Assembly (NCBI GenBank): GCA_029582265.1
Contig: CM055816.1
Coordinates: 9,072,959 to 9,136,958, forward strand
DNA length: 64,000 nt
From: Zoroaster sp. YZ-2022
Lineage: Eukaryota > Echinodermata > Asteroidea > Forcipulatida > Zoroasteridae
Direction: 5' to 3'
This document shows, piece by piece, positions 12,661 to 24,697 of the stretch. The notes under the pieces are model-generated. The model was not told the origin of the DNA and did not search any database. It saw only the letters and a list, made by a program, of their open reading frames with translations. Positions within the stretch are counted from its first letter, which is position 1. The number at the start of each line of letters is the position of its first letter. The position numbers and the translations under genes are program-made.

Positions 12661-13737
12661 TTACACGTCTGTTTCACGTATTTTCATGCTGGATGCTTTG
12701 AGAGGATTGTAGTTGCTATGCCAGTACTTCCACACAATGCCGTTCTGACTCTGATCCTGCCCATCTGGGTAATAATGACCATTTAAGTGAGAGTAGTGAC
12801 AGTTATTAAACCACCAAGCTCCTTCAAGGATTTGTGCACAATTCCTCCCATACGGACCATTGTCATTATCCTTTGTTGAGAAGGGTCTTCCCTTGTGATA
12901 CTCAAGAGAGTCACCAGCAGTGCTGCTCACATCGTAGTCGCCATAATTCAGTGTGTACTTCTCACCAGTTATTTGGAAATCCGTGTATTTCGCGAATGCC
13001 GTATCGCTACTCCAATCTGTGAGATCTATGCGGAGGTCCCATGGCCCGTGTGATTTATCAGAGGTCAGACTCACCAAGTTATCATTCCCTAACCAATGCT
13101 CCCCGCTTAGATCACCGAAGCCAGACTTATACTCACTCCAGTCACGATAAAAGTTAATATTACCGTCCTCTCTGCGCTGAAACACAATCCATCCGCCGCA
13201 ATCAATGTCCATGTCACAATAGACTTGGAGACCATCGCTGAATCCGTCTGGGTAGATCTTGTAGACACCACTTGTGCGATAACCTGCCTCCATTAGCCCT
13301 TTACAACTTCTGTTGTGAGCAAAGGAGATATCAGGCAATGAGAAGAGAGGTGTGTCTTCATTTTCATCGAAGTACACACTCTCTTGATCTTCAACGAATG
13401 ATTCAGGATACTCAGCCCTTGTGGAGTTATTTAACTCACACAGTTTATTGCATTTATAGAAATTAAATGACTTACAGTTCTTATCCATGTTACAGTCTCG
13501 TCCGCACATGACGTAATAGGGTACAGTTTTCTTGGCATACGTGAAGTTTTTGAGTGCTCGGTTATCTGCGGGGAGATATTCGTTTGTAAGCCCACCACAT
13601 TGACTTCCCAAGCTTACCGCTTGTGATATCAGTTGTACTATAAACACGAACATCATTTTGAAATAGAGTACGCACATCAAGAGTACTTGCTGCGTCATTT
13701 TCAATGTATTGTTTGTATATGGGTGAAAACGTTTCAA
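12661..13737 (-). CDS. Secreted PAN/apple-fibrinogen-domain lectin (FReD), paralogue 1
   Basis: A complete intronless frame of 358 residues. Residues 14-43 form a hydrophobic signal segment; the first Met gives a basic 13-residue extension and Met14 would give a more typical signal peptide. Residues 47-100 carry a PAN/apple-like cysteine pattern (C47, C78, C82, C88, C96, C100). Residues about 142-358 are a fibrinogen C-terminal domain: C145/C174 pair, GGWIVFQRR, FYRDWSEYKSGFG, EHWLGND, calcium-site Asp residues D290/D292, C300/C313 pair, and the WW-CH-S-LNG pocket region (W308, W309, H314). The domain ends MKIRETDV, its usual place. Such proteins act as soluble pattern-recognition lectins binding acetylated sugars or microbial surfaces. 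An extra cysteine, C180, replaces the usual Gly before GGW. The stop codon lies inside a GTAAGT string, so a spliced extension is possible but less likely. Function is inferred from family. Confidence 0.92.
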   Translation of the reverse strand: MKRFHPYTNNTLKMTQQVLLMCVLYFKMMFVFIVQLISQAVSLGSQCGGLTNEYLPADNRALKNFTYAKKTVPYYVMCGRDCNMDKNCKSFNFYKCNKLCELNNSTRAEYPESFVEDQESVYFDENEDTPLFSLPDISFAHNRSCKGLMEAGYRTSGVYKIYPDGFSDGLQVYCDMDIDCGGWIVFQRREDGNINFYRDWSEYKSGFGDLSGEHWLGNDNLVSLTSDKSHGPWDLRIDLTDWSSDTAFAKYTDFQITGEKYTLNYGDYDVSSTAGDSLEYHKGRPFSTKDNDNGPYGRNCAQILEGAWWFNNCHYSHLNGHYYPDGQDQSQNGIVWKYWHSNYNPLKASSMKIRETDV

Positions 13738-13876
13738 TGTAAATCCAATTAAATAAGTAAAACTATCAGTTTTTATTCAATCAAGTATTTCGGTATCATC
13801 GGTCGACCAACTTTTTGATTGAAACACGACTATACTGCACACGGCGCAATGTAGAAATGAAACACAGCATTGACCG

Positions 13877-13882
13877 TTTATA
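13877..13882 (-). promoter_or_regulatory. Candidate TATA box for FReD paralogue 1
   Basis: The minus strand reads AATATAAACG, about 140 bp upstream of the first Met codon. It lies beyond the duplication breakpoint at about 13752, so copy C lacks it. Position and sequence are suggestive only. Confidence 0.25.
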
Positions 13883-15019
13883 TTGCATGTTTGCGATCCA
13901 AAGGATTGCATGCGTAAAGCACTGATTGGTCAAAGTGAAGTCACTGCTGAATAGTGATTTACCATGTATCACCTGATTGGTTGACAGAAACTTGATGAGG
14001 GCCAGCTTTATCTGTTTTTTGTTTCCTCACAAATTGGTTAAACAAGATAAAATTATTCAATAATAGATTATTCAATAATAGTCCCAACCTGAATTGTTTT
14101 AATGGTTTGAGGAAATAATTTGATTTTTCCTTTATGAATTAATGCCTAGGCCTATATGAATTTGTTTAGCACATAAAACGTTTGGATAATTACTTGATAA
14201 TTACTAGGGCATTATTCGTTTTGTGTTAAGGTTTATGTTAATCCAGTGAATCACTAGAAGAGGATTCGATATTTGTTATGATACAATTTCACACAATTTT
14301 CAATAGAAAAATAGAATATGTACAGGTATAACTGTTAACTGTTGGTGTCCTCTGCTCGCAGCAGGTTAGCTACAGGTATAAATATGTATAAATACCTGTA
14401 CATATTATGTTGGTGTCTGTATTGTACATACAGACAATATCGAATATCAAAGAGTAGTCTTGGCACAAGCGTCAATATCCTACTCTCTGCAATGCCACTG
14501 GTGGAGGTGCAAGGGATTACTGCTAGCAACATAATTATTCTATAAAAGACTAGTCTTGATTCAAGTCTGGTTTGTTTTGTTCATATATAACATTCAGATT
14601 AGACTTAATTAAACCTGACTTGTAACCTTTATCTGTATTTGTCAGAATAGACTTACTTCTGAAACTGACATATTTCGTTTGCACGCGTCAACATTACATC
14701 ATCAATACGGCATGCGTTATTTATCAATACTAACAACGTCCGATCGCGACGAGACTTAAGAATTATGAAATACGAATATTTGTAAGGCTAATTCTGAAGT
14801 TACATAATTATTACTTCATAAGGTGCCAAATTACATATTTATAACATTTCACTATAACAAATCCTTACGTTTCACGTTTTTGATGTGTTAATGAACATGT
14901 CATTACACTCATACCTCTAAAAAATGTTATCAAGAAATCTCAGAACAGCTCTGAGGTCTGTTCAAAATACTTGTCTGATTTTTATGTGTTACCTTGTACA
15001 CAATAAAACAAAAATAATC
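13883..15019. other. Intergenic, no gene seen
   Basis: AT-rich unique-looking sequence with short direct repeats, for example TAGATTATTCAATAATAG near 14050-14080 and a local inverted repeat of TACAGGTATAAATATGTA type near 14320-14410. No coding or RNA gene is supported. Confidence 0.5.
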
Positions 15020-15545
15020 ACCTTAATAATTATACAAATACACGTGCATACACATGAGAGTATATTCGAGGGAGGTCTCCAGTGTTCTCATCCCGGTGTC
15101 CGGACTGGCTCTTGCCGCGCTGGCAGGGTGAGAAAACACTGGTGTTCAATTTGAAATAAAGAACGTTGTTTAACTATATGTATGCCAGCCATCAGCACCA
15201 GATCAAGAAATAATTTTGCAGAAAAGCGTCTTTCTAATGACATGAGATCAATTTTTATTTCAACAAGAAATTAATTAACATTTAATTTATTAATGCAAAA
15301 ACAAAATTATTAAGAGGGATATCAAAATCAACAAATTTAATACATTTTCCACAGTGGAGAGTTTCACTGTAGCCAGTTTACGTACGTAAACGGCTTCGTC
15401 GAAGCCGAGCGAGGTCTCCGGGGTTCCTCGGTGCCCAGACTGACGGATGCCGCGCTGGCAGGCTGAGAAAACACCGGTGTTCAATTTGAAACGTTATGTA
15501 ACCATCAGTACCAGATCATCAGCAGAATAATGATTATTTAGAAAC
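15020..15545 (+). repeat. Interspersed repeat family E, copy 1
   Basis: A two-part unit. Each half carries GAGCGAGGTCT-like sequence, a GGTGTCCGGACTGGC-like block, GCCGCGCTGGCAGG and TGTTCAATTTGAAA. The halves are joined by an AT-rich linker ending TTTTCCACAG. Other copies are at 23447-23995 and 62668-63100, with the second half alone at 28627-28860. It has no coding frame and is probably a non-autonomous mobile element of unknown class. Confidence 0.75.
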
Positions 15546-16586
15546 ATTTATTTCATGCCAAATTCATAAAGAAATAAATTTTCAATATTTGTTCCAATTC
15601 ATATATTAAGACAGATGCAACAAATCTATAAGCTGTAAATTAATTAACACAAAATAAACAAAATAAGCAACTAAACAAAACAAATTAAATGTTAACATGT
15701 AAGGAAAATGAGGAAGCAAAGCTTTTGTACTCTTCCCAAACACAAACAAAACACAATTACCTGGAGATATATACAAGACAAAGACAAGTCAAGCAAAAAC
15801 AGGAGTAAGACTGGATGTAGCTTTAGACTGGATGTAAAATCAGGTTATCTACATATACGATTCTAAAATACTACTTTTAAGTTTTTGGCCAAAAGATGTC
15901 GGGGAAACAGCTTGTCTTAAGTCTGTACAAAACACGACTCTGTAATAGGCTACTTTTGAGTGAGTTGTCCTACTAAAATTAACATAAATATTACCATTCG
16001 ATGAACTACGAGTCTCGTAGGAGTGAACAGAAGCAATTAATGTAAACCAAGATTGAAAACTAGCAAACAGTACCGTAAGTTATTAATATATTTCAACCTA
16101 AATTTCCCAAAATTAAGATAATAGATGTTTCTCAGTTTCAAAAGTTTGAGATTTTCAAATAAAGGATTTTCAAAACAAAAGATCATGGAACCCAACCTTG
16201 TTTACAATGCGAACTGCTCGTTTCTGTAGAAACCCTAACAAAATGCAGTGAGTTTAGACCAAGTAAATTTTTTTTAATTCTAACTAATAACTCTTTACGG
16301 CAAAAAGAGTTTCAATTGTGTCATAATACAAACATTTTTTTAGAAATCTTACTAGACAATATATTAAACATTGATTTAATTTTGCCCTACACCGACGTGT
16401 GTATAGCACTGCATACTCAGTGCTTTTCAAGTTTCTGTAAAACAAATCATAGGCGACTCGGGTGGGAATCGAACCCACGACCTCATGCTGACTATTACAG
16501 ACGTCTTAACATCTTTTAATTGAAACATAAACTAAAGACTCAATTACTGAGGAAGTATTTATAATATGAATAACATTCTTTGTTAA
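15546..16586 (+). repeat. Repeat block F, copy 1 (to 16990)
   Basis: Sequence from the second half of family E onward (GGAAGCAAAGCTTTTGTAC, GTCGGGGAAACAG, GTGAGTTGTCCTACTAAAAT) matches 28630-29465. The stretch 16510-16990 matches 29640-29900. Copy 1 additionally carries a tRNA-related fragment and a TTAA-flanked MITE, so it is older than those insertions. Confidence 0.75.
16300..16510 (-). mobile_element. tRNA-related SINE fragment
   Basis: The minus strand contains GGTCGTGGGTTCGATTCCCA, a T-arm with an exact Pol III B box (GGTTCGATTCC), followed by a 3' body. The 5' half of the tRNA-like head, including an A box, is not recognisable. So this is a truncated tRNA-derived SINE rather than a functional tRNA gene. 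Confidence 0.5.
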
Positions 16587-16809
16587 AGGGACAGTATCGT
16601 CACAATCAGAGCAGACATTCAACAGGGCATTGAATCGGTGATCTGGTTTAAGATGAAAAGTGTAACTGAAAATCACTGGCTCATTTATGCAGCAGCAATG
16701 ATAATGTGACTTTATTATGTGGTGTATTATTTTCAGTCACTGATGAGTTAATCTAAACTAGCATGCACTCCGATTCCATGCCCTATTTGATCCTGACGAT
16801 ATTGTCCCT
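16587..16809. mobile_element. TTAA-flanked MITE, copy 1
   Basis: The element has imperfect inverted ends AGGGACAGTATCGTCACAAT and AGGGACAATATCGTCAGGAT (right end complemented). It also has internal inverted symmetry: GGGCATTGAATCGG against CCGATTCCATGCCC. TTAA flanks it at 16583-16586 and 16810-16813. The paralogous site at 29712-29715 has a single TTAA and no element. Related copies are at 50346-50558 and 23177-23345. Confidence 0.85.
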
Positions 16810-16813
16810 TTAA

Positions 16814-18949
16814 TATGGGTGTAATTGTCTTACTTATCTTGTCTTCATGTCCTTACTGTCCCCATAATGCATTCTGAATACAGGGTCCCTGCTCAAACTA
16901 GCTTCATGCATATTCATAATTATATTATTAAATGTTTCATATATTTAGAAGTATGATTTTGTTATCCCCTTACGTGTGCAGGAAACAAAGTATTTAAAAT
17001 GCTGTGGGTACGAGCTATAAATAAACTACAGGAAAATCCTGGGGATGATTTTGTCGTTCATCATACTGAACACTATTCAGCTCAACTTTCACATACGTGA
17101 CCAATTCAAAACTTGATAATTACTATGCATTGTTCGTTTTGTTTTCATTTAAGTTTATTACTTGGTGACCCCCAAAAATAGCGTTTCAAATTTATTTCTC
17201 TTTAGAATGCCAGGAGAGTTAAATGATTGTAATGGTGTATTAGCTGAAGACAGTGTGAATCCAAGCTGCAGGGTAAATGAAAGGGGGAAACACGGTACAA
17301 AATGAGCTGCAGGGATTGCATACAAACATGTATCCACCAATGGTAACACAGTGGTGACACATGCCTAAAAGTAGGGTCAATTTAAAGCCATGTGATGAAT
17401 GGGCATTCTTGATCGGCTAATTTTTGATACCCTGGCTACACCGATCTGCCAACTAATGCACGTATTTCATGAAGCCACGAGTAAACGCAATAATTGTGTC
17501 TTTAAAGACGATCTGATGAGGGGATGAGGTTAGTGGAGATGCGCTTTTTTAGGGGCAAATGTTCATACCCCTATGTGAAAAAGTCGTTTAAAACACAGCA
17601 TTGCAGAAATCCAATCGATCCAGCAATTAAAAATGCCGACGCGCAGGTCTGAGATGACGCGCGCAGAGAATGAAAAATGAAGTAATGAAAATTAAGTATG
17701 TTTTTAACCTGTTAAGCTTTTAGCTCAAACAGTTCCACACAATAATTTCTGAGACTGATGTAACTAAAAGGATAGTTCTTCAAAAATGTATAGTTAAAGA
17801 TTTTTTGAACATCATCGTCTTTTTGACTATTGAGATTTTACACCAAGTTTAATTATAAAACTTTAATCTTGTCTTTTCATTTAAGATTCCCAATATTGTA
17901 CAATGGCTTTCATGGGTAAATGAAAGGGGTGAATACGGCAAAGGAAGGGTACACTGCCAAATAAGGAAACGCCTGAATAATGAAGGGTAAAATAACATGT
18001 ATGATGATATAAAGAGGACACATCCCCTCCCCGATCCACTAATTGTTTGAGACTCAATTGCAATAGCACGCTATTAATAACAACATTCAATTATGGAATT
18101 AAAATCAAATTCCTATTTGACTTAAAATTCATCATTATTTGTTTGAGTATATTATTATACGTGTGAGTATGGACACGTCAAGGGAATGTTTTAAGTGTGA
18201 ATTTGTTATCAAAATGAAGTGGAATATTGTAATAATTTGTGCGCTTTGTTTTAAAATTTTAATATTTATTGTTATAATATATTGTTTTTGTGAACGATAA
18301 TTACTCGGGGTGTATTATTACTTGGGGTATATTACAATTACCACACCCACCCCCGTCATACATACATGGGGGAATCACCCTGTACCCTGGATCAATTCCA
18401 AGGGGTGAAATCATAAGCTCATCTCGTGCTATTAATGAAATTGTACGTTCTCTTTCTCTTTTACACCTCACGGTCCTTTCAGAGCCACCATAGTAGACCA
18501 TAGTGTATCTGCTGACGAACGTTTGTTGAACGGCAATGAAGGCGCATGCGTACACATAGTGCTGCACAACGTTGTCGAAACATAATAAACTTGAGTACTT
18601 CGTTTTATCGCGTGATAAATTATGTTTTAATTTGTGTGTATTTATTTGCATTCACTACTCATTTTTAGTTTTCTGTCTCACTTGAAAGTTAGAAACTAAA
18701 AATAAATAATTTAAAAAACTGAGCTCATCGTGGACGTAATGATGAAAACTTTGTCCAAAAAAAACACAGAATGATGCAATGACGTAATGTTTGCCAGTGT
18801 GTCAGATGTATTTAACCCCATAGACTCCTCTAAGCTTCGTTCCTTCTTGCCCGTCAGTAAACCTGTGCCTCACTTGTACCTTTGGGATGTCTTACCCTGA
18901 GCTTAGGAAACTGAAACTGGTCTGGATCATTTTCCTCCTAACTTAGCAA
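16814..18949. other. No gene; fragments of the repeat that seeds the 70-bp array
   Basis: 16814-16990 completes repeat block F. Partial copies of the family with CAATAGTTTACAATGAATG and GGTAAATGAA...GGGGAAACAC motifs lie at about 17190-17380 and 17881-18090. The remainder is AT-rich with no supported gene or RNA. Confidence 0.55.
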
Positions 18950-19002
18950 AGGAATTCAATTTATTGTTGTACAATAGTTTACAATGAATGTAATGATGTA
19001 TT

Positions 19003-19127
19003 AACTGGCGTAAATGTAAAGTGGGGGGGGGGGGGAGGTGATTTTGAAATTTGGATGCACGATATAGCTTGAAGTTCTGCATGTGTATTTTTATTATATA
19101 TTTTTTTCAACGCATGCAAAATTCTGG
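19003..19127. mobile_element. hAT-like MITE fragment
   Basis: It begins AACTGGCGTAAAT, continues through a G-run, then GATTTTGAAATTTGGATGCA and AGTTCTGCATGTG. It is the same family as 46669-46910 and 20690-20903. It runs directly into the 70-bp array, so its other end is lost. Confidence 0.65.
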
Positions 19128-20330
19128 GGGATAATCCAGGTTTCAGTGTATTTACCAATAGATTACAGTGAATGTAATGATGTATTCACTGGAGGCAGGG
19201 AGAATCCAGGTTTCAGTGTATTTACCAATAGTTTACAGTGAATGTAATGATGTATTCACTAGAGGCAGGGAGAATCCAGGTTTCAGTGTATTTACCAATA
19301 GTTTACAGTGAATGTAATGATGTATTCACTGGAGGCAGGGAGAATCCAGGTTTCAGCGTATTTACCAATAGTTTACAGTGAATGTAATGATGTATTCACT
19401 GGAGGCAGGGAGAATCCAGGTTTCAGTGTATTTACCAATAGTTTACAGTGAATGTAATGATGTATTCACTGGAGGCAGGGAGAATCCAGGTTTCAGTGTA
19501 TTTACCAATAGTTTACAGTGAATGTAATGATGTATTCACTGGAGGCAGGGAGAATCCAGGTTTCATTGTATTTACCAATAGTTTACAGTGAATGTAATGA
19601 TGTATTCACTGGAGGCAGGGAGAATCCAGGTTTCAGCGTATTTACCAATAGTTTACAGTGAATGTAATGATGTATTTACTGGAGGCAGGGAGAATCCAGG
19701 TTTCAGCGTATTTACCAATAGTTTACAGTGAATGTAATGATGTATTTACTGGAGGCAGGGAGAATCCAGGTTTCAGTATATTTACCAATAGTTTACAGTG
19801 AATGTAATGATGTATTCACTGGAGGCAGGGAGAATCCAGGTTTCAGCGTATTTACCAATAGTTTACAGTGAATGTAATGATGTATTCACTGGAGGCAGGG
19901 AGAATCCAGGTTTCAGTGTATTTACCAATAGTTTACAGTGAATGTAATGATGTATTCACTGGAGGCAGGGAGAATCCAGGTTTCAGTGTATTTACCAATA
20001 GTTTACAGTGAATGTAATGATGTATTCACTGGAGGCAGGGAGAATCCAGGTTTCAGTGTATTTACCAATAGTTTACAGTGAATGTAATGATGTATTCACT
20101 GGAGGCAGGGAGAATCCAGGTTTCAGTGTATTTACCAATAGTTTACAGTGAATGTAATGATGTATTCACTGGAGGCAGGGAGAATCCAGGTTTCAGTGTA
20201 TTTACCAATAGTTTACAGTGAATGTAATGATGTATTCACTGGAGGCAGGGAGAATCCAGGTTTCAGTGTATTTACCAATAGTTTACAGTGAATGTAATGA
20301 TGTATTCACTGGAGGCAGGGACAATCCAGG
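19128..20330. repeat. 70-bp minisatellite, about 17 units
   Basis: Units start with GGAGGCAGGGAGAATCCAGG at 19191, 19261, 19331 and so on every 70 bp to 20311, with a partial first unit from 19128. They are near-identical, with scattered substitutions such as TTCAGTGTA/TTCAGCGTA and TATTCACT/TATTTACT. The repeat unit is part of a larger interspersed repeat: single diverged units occur at 18975-19005, 20640-20670 and 20905-20960. No coding role is apparent. Confidence 0.95.
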
Positions 20331-20689
20331 CTGTAAGGTAAATGAACGGTGGAAACACAACGAAAATGTACATGGTAAAATTACATGTATGATGATATAA
20401 AGGGGGAATATGCCCGCCCCGCCCCCTCCCCGATCTACCAATGGTTTGAGACTCAACGGAATCACATGATCAACCTGAATAACAATAACATTCAATTACG
20501 GAATTAAAATCCCACAGCCTTTGGACTTCAATTTCTCATTTAGTTTCTCATTTAGCTCATTTATGCCCCACCCCAGTTGGCTTGTAAACAATAAGGTCTT
20601 ACTGAAAACAGATTTTTTTTCTTCTTTTCTTTTAAGATTACCAATAGTTTACAATGAAAATAATGGTGTAATGATGTAACGAAAAAAGT

Positions 20690-20903
20690 AATGATGTAAT
20701 GAAATGTGGGGGGTGGGGGTGGGGGGTGGGGGTGATTTTGAAACTTGGGTGCACGGTAAAGCTTGAAGTTCTGCATGTGTATTTTTATTATATATATTTT
20801 TTCAACGCATGGAAAATTATGGGGGATGATTCTATGGACCATCCCACCCAGTCCAAAATATGGGGGGTGATATATCCCCCATCCCCCGGGATTTACGCCC
20901 TTG
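20690..20903. mobile_element. hAT-like MITE, copy 2
   Basis: It shares GATTTTGAAACTTGGGTGCA, AGTTCTGCATGTG, TTCAACGCATG and the right end GGGATTTACGCC with the element at 46669-46910, in opposite orientation. The left end is eroded and no clear target duplication was found. Confidence 0.6.
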
Positions 20904-21010
20904 GATATGTATTTACTGGAGGCAGGGAGAATCTAGGCTGCTTGGTAAATGAACGGTGGGAACACGATATAAAAAAATACACTGCCATTAAACTGAATAA
21001 GGAATCATAG

Positions 21011-23176
21011 AGAACAATGACGTAAATGCGGCGAGGTTCAGTCAAATGAAACGTTGTCGAGTCATGGTTGTTGGTATATAATATTATTATGGGTGCACCT
21101 AAAATAAAATACGGTAGTGACCAAATTCACATGCCGAGCTCATTATTCTTAATTTGTATGCCATCACTTTGTTTGAAAAAGTAAGATTCGAGGTCCATAA
21201 TCATATACATTTGAGGGACTTTGTAAAAAATATCATGATCTGGGGTCCTTGACTTCCAAGTGTGAGTAATTTTGATACATTGGTCCTTACTGCCCTAGAA
21301 GCATAGGACCATTTTCCCAAAATGGATGCTTGCCTCTATAGTGTAGAGGATGGTGTCCTTTGGGATTGGAATAACTGGACAGGCCTCTAGAGTATGCACA
21401 TTAAATTGAAAATAAAATAAAAGTTAGACATCACTAAATATTTTGGTTTTTGTATAAATTATTTTTAATGACTTTTGATCATTTTGTATTTACAATTGGT
21501 TTGTATGGGTGCACCCTACTCAATACTAACTAGTGATACATTCATGCGGCGAGCTGTATCATAATTTGTGTATGTCATAATTTTTGTTAAACATCAATCA
21601 ATACTTTGTCTGTTAGGAGTTTGTAATGATTTTGTAATGATTTGTGAATGTTTTGTATTTAATTTCTGTATTGGCCATTGCAGTTATGTCATATTGTCCC
21701 AGAATGAAGCGGTATTGGTCCAGTGCTGGGCCACAGGTGGGCCCTCCAGTGTGACAGTGTTCTGTTCGGCCCAGTGCTCGTCCGATAGCTGGCGGGTTCA
21801 CGTATGTTCATACATGTCGCTTAGTTCTGCCACAATAATCGCTCCAATGACGATATCCTTGCTACGTCCTGGCTGTATCAATGTCTATCAGAACTGTCGA
21901 TTTTCATCGAACAACATCTTCCTTATTTTGGCAGGTTTTAAAAAGAAAATGCCATGAATAAACGTTTTATACATTTAATTTTAAGTTCTGTATATTTTTT
22001 TATCGAAAGTTAATGATTTTTTTTTTATAAATTACAAATATAGCGCGTCATACATTTTTCAAATGTTTCCCAAAATGTTGGGAAAAGGACATTATTATAA
22101 GTAATTTTTTCCAGAAATGGCTCATTAAGTGTTTCCATCCACAAAGTTGGCTTGTAAATAATATAATTATGAGAGTTTTCAGCAGAGAACAGAGAACAGA
22201 CTATTGAACAGACTATTGAATTTTAAGCGGTTTTTGTTCGGTATTGTTGTACTTGTAACGAGTATTATCTCAGCCGTATAATGATTATATTACTAACACT
22301 GTCAATGAAATATATGAAATCAATAAATTTGAAGTCTTTTTGATGACAGGCCAATTTTAGTGTTTAGTATTTCCAAGAGGCAGTTAGTTTGTATTATGCC
22401 TATATTAGTATATTTTTCTTAACACTTAAAATGTTGTAATAATTAGTTTTATGGAAAAAGAATGTCGAGTATGACGAAATTTATTTTTACTTAGAATGCG
22501 TAGGAATAGAAATGTTGATAGTCTAATCCCGGCCTCCACACTGCAGCACACGCTCTTGTTATTTACCCTGTATCAGACTATAACCCAAAACTGCATTGGA
22601 TACGAGCATTCAATACGAGTTAAATATCCAAGATGTGTGGATATTAGTCCATTAGCCAGGTGATACTTCGATACCATATGGAGGGATTAATTCATTTATG
22701 TTTTCTTTTTTACGGAAAAATATGAAAATTTCAAACAAAATGTGATAGACTTGCTGAAACGGTAGCTTAGTACTCGTTTTTAGGCGATTTTTGCGCCACA
22801 AATTTGAAATGCTAAGCCTCGTCCAATAAAACACTGTTACGACTGTTTGGCGATTGCTACCAGACGTAGCCTGATAAGATCGCATGTTATGCAGTACAAT
22901 AATTAAAGCTAAACAGCAACATAAAACAACCGTTGTACATGTTATGTGAAATAAGAATAAACGCATTCACCTAGACTTCCATTTTCCCCCGAGATAAATA
23001 CGTCTTTGGGAAACAAATTCCAAAGTTTTACAAGTTTCACCTCTCTTGGAAAACATTTATTTTGGGTTTGTGTTTTTGAACTTAAAGCTAAGATTTAGGG
23101 CCAATTTTCTTGATCGCATTACATTGACATCGAAACCATGTGTATTACTGCTTTAGTCCACATCGTCAACAATTAA
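21011..23176. other. No confident gene; one weak 3'-exon candidate
   Basis: The only notable frame lies at 21674-21957 on the plus strand, after the acceptor-like GGCCATTGCAG. It encodes a Cys/Ser-rich stretch ending KKKMP, with AATAAA about 3 nt after the stop. No domain is recognisable and no upstream exon could be joined with support. The rest is AT-rich. Confidence 0.3.
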
Positions 23177-23345
23177 AGGGTCAATATTGATCAACAGGGC
23201 ATGGAATCCCCAACTGTGCTATAGTTTTAGATTAATTCAGTGACTGAAAATAATACCCACGTGATAAGGTCATATTACCGTTCCTGCTGCATTGAATGAG
23301 CCAGTATTTTTCAGTCTCTGTGTAGGACACCGATTCCATGCCCTT
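23177..23345. mobile_element. TTAA-flanked MITE, diverged copy (reverse)
   Basis: It starts after TTAA at 23173-23176 and contains the family blocks AACAGGGCATGGAATC, GACTGAAAATAATA, GAATGAGCCAGTATTTTTCA and CACCGATTCCATGCCC. The outer right terminus is lost. Confidence 0.65.
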
Positions 23346-23446
23346 ATTATGTACTGTGATATCTGCTACTTATATTTCTGAGCTATTCGTATCTGAAACA
23401 GAAAATCTCGAGGCATGTGCATGTTTCTTCATGTACAGGAACCTAT

Positions 23447-23995
23447 ATAATACAAATACACGTGCATACACATGTGAGTATATTCGAGCGAGGTCTCCTT
23501 TCCGTCCCGGTGTCCGGACTGGCTCTTGCCGCGCTGGCAGGGTGAGGAAACGCTGGTGTTCAATTTGAAATAAAGAACAAGTTACTTGTTAACTATATGT
23601 ATGCTAACCATCAGCACAAGATCAAGAAATAAATTTTCAGAAAAACGTCTTTCCAATTATATAATGAAATCAACTTTTATTTCAACAAGAAATTAATTAA
23701 CATTTAATTTATTAATGGAAAAACAAAATTATAGAGAGGGATAACAAATTCAACAAATTTAATACGTTTTCCACAGGGGGAAGTTTGGGTAGTTCAATAA
23801 TTAAAAGGAGGCTTCCCAAACCATTCATCACACCTGCATCCATACACAGTGTGGTAGTTTTACACACTGTAGCCAGTGTACGTAAACGGATTCGGCGAAG
23901 CCGAGCGAGGTCTTCAGGGTTCCCCGGTGACCGGACTGACGCTTGTGCGCTGGCCGGCTGAGAAAACTCCGGTGTTCAATTTGAAACGATTTGTA
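23447..23995 (+). repeat. Interspersed repeat family E, copy 2
   Basis: It matches copy 1 (15020-15545) in both halves. An extra 70-bp stretch (AATTAAAAGGAGGCTTCCCA) between the halves is also present in copy 3. No coding capacity. Confidence 0.75.
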
Positions 23996-24684
23996 ACCAT
24001 AGATTTGCCTGATTTATGAGGCCTCTCTGAGCCACCATATTTTGTGTATGGGAAATTTGGTCTGGTTCCAATGATCGTGTATACATGCATTATGTATTTT
24101 ACTGGTTATCAAAACAAAACAAAACAAAACAACATCAACAAAGATTTAAAAAAAATAATAGATTGAAACAAATAATAAAATAACAAATAGCATATCACCG
24201 ACTTATGACCAGAAACTGGATACTTTATTTTAATAAACATTTAATTCATTTATGGAAGAACCACTTTATTGCCCTTCATTTGTAAGCACAATAATTAATT
24301 TTACTAAATGCAAATTCTTTGGAAGTAAATGAACATTGTGAAGTAAATGAATTAAATTAAATATTTGAAAATCTTAATTGAATTGAATGTTAATCATATA
24401 GATTGCAATATAAAAAGACTCAGCGAGAGGATGGATCATGATATTAAAATAAATGTTTACCCTACATGAAGACCCATGAGCATCACAGTTATTTGTTTAC
24501 GGGGTTCACTTTATCCGTTTTATTATAGCTTTTCCCAATGAATTTCAAAATATTGCATTCAGTTTAAATACGTGACTCATTCAATTTGATTTGAAAATGA
24601 ATGCTCCTTTACATCATCATTCAATCAGCAAAAAGATACATTCAAATTCATAAGTTGAGCATCCTATCTTCATTTAACCCAACT
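23996..24684. other. Intergenic, no gene seen
   Basis: AT-rich sequence with an (AAAAC)n stretch near 24110-24135. No gene or RNA signal is supported. Confidence 0.5.
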
Positions 24685-24697
24685 CATTGATAAAATA

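Larger units (their letters stand above)
6869..13752. repeat. Segmental duplication copy B
   Basis: This is a 6.9-kb segment near-identical to copy C (55611-61197). It begins at GAAGATCCGTTTAGG and ends at CCAATTAAA just upstream of the FReD start codon. The length difference is mostly the minisatellite at 10640-12120. It contains, in order, the about 1.3-kb module also found inverted at 39590-40835, a long AT-rich middle, the minisatellite and the FReD gene. Confidence 0.9.

Noticed and set aside
12834..13466. Plus-strand frames opposite the FReD gene
   Set aside because: Shadows of the minus-strand coding sequence; the same occurs opposite 60112-61182.
16440..16505. Functional tRNA gene
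   Set aside because: The B box is good but the 5' half with A box and matching acceptor strand is missing; called a SINE fragment instead.
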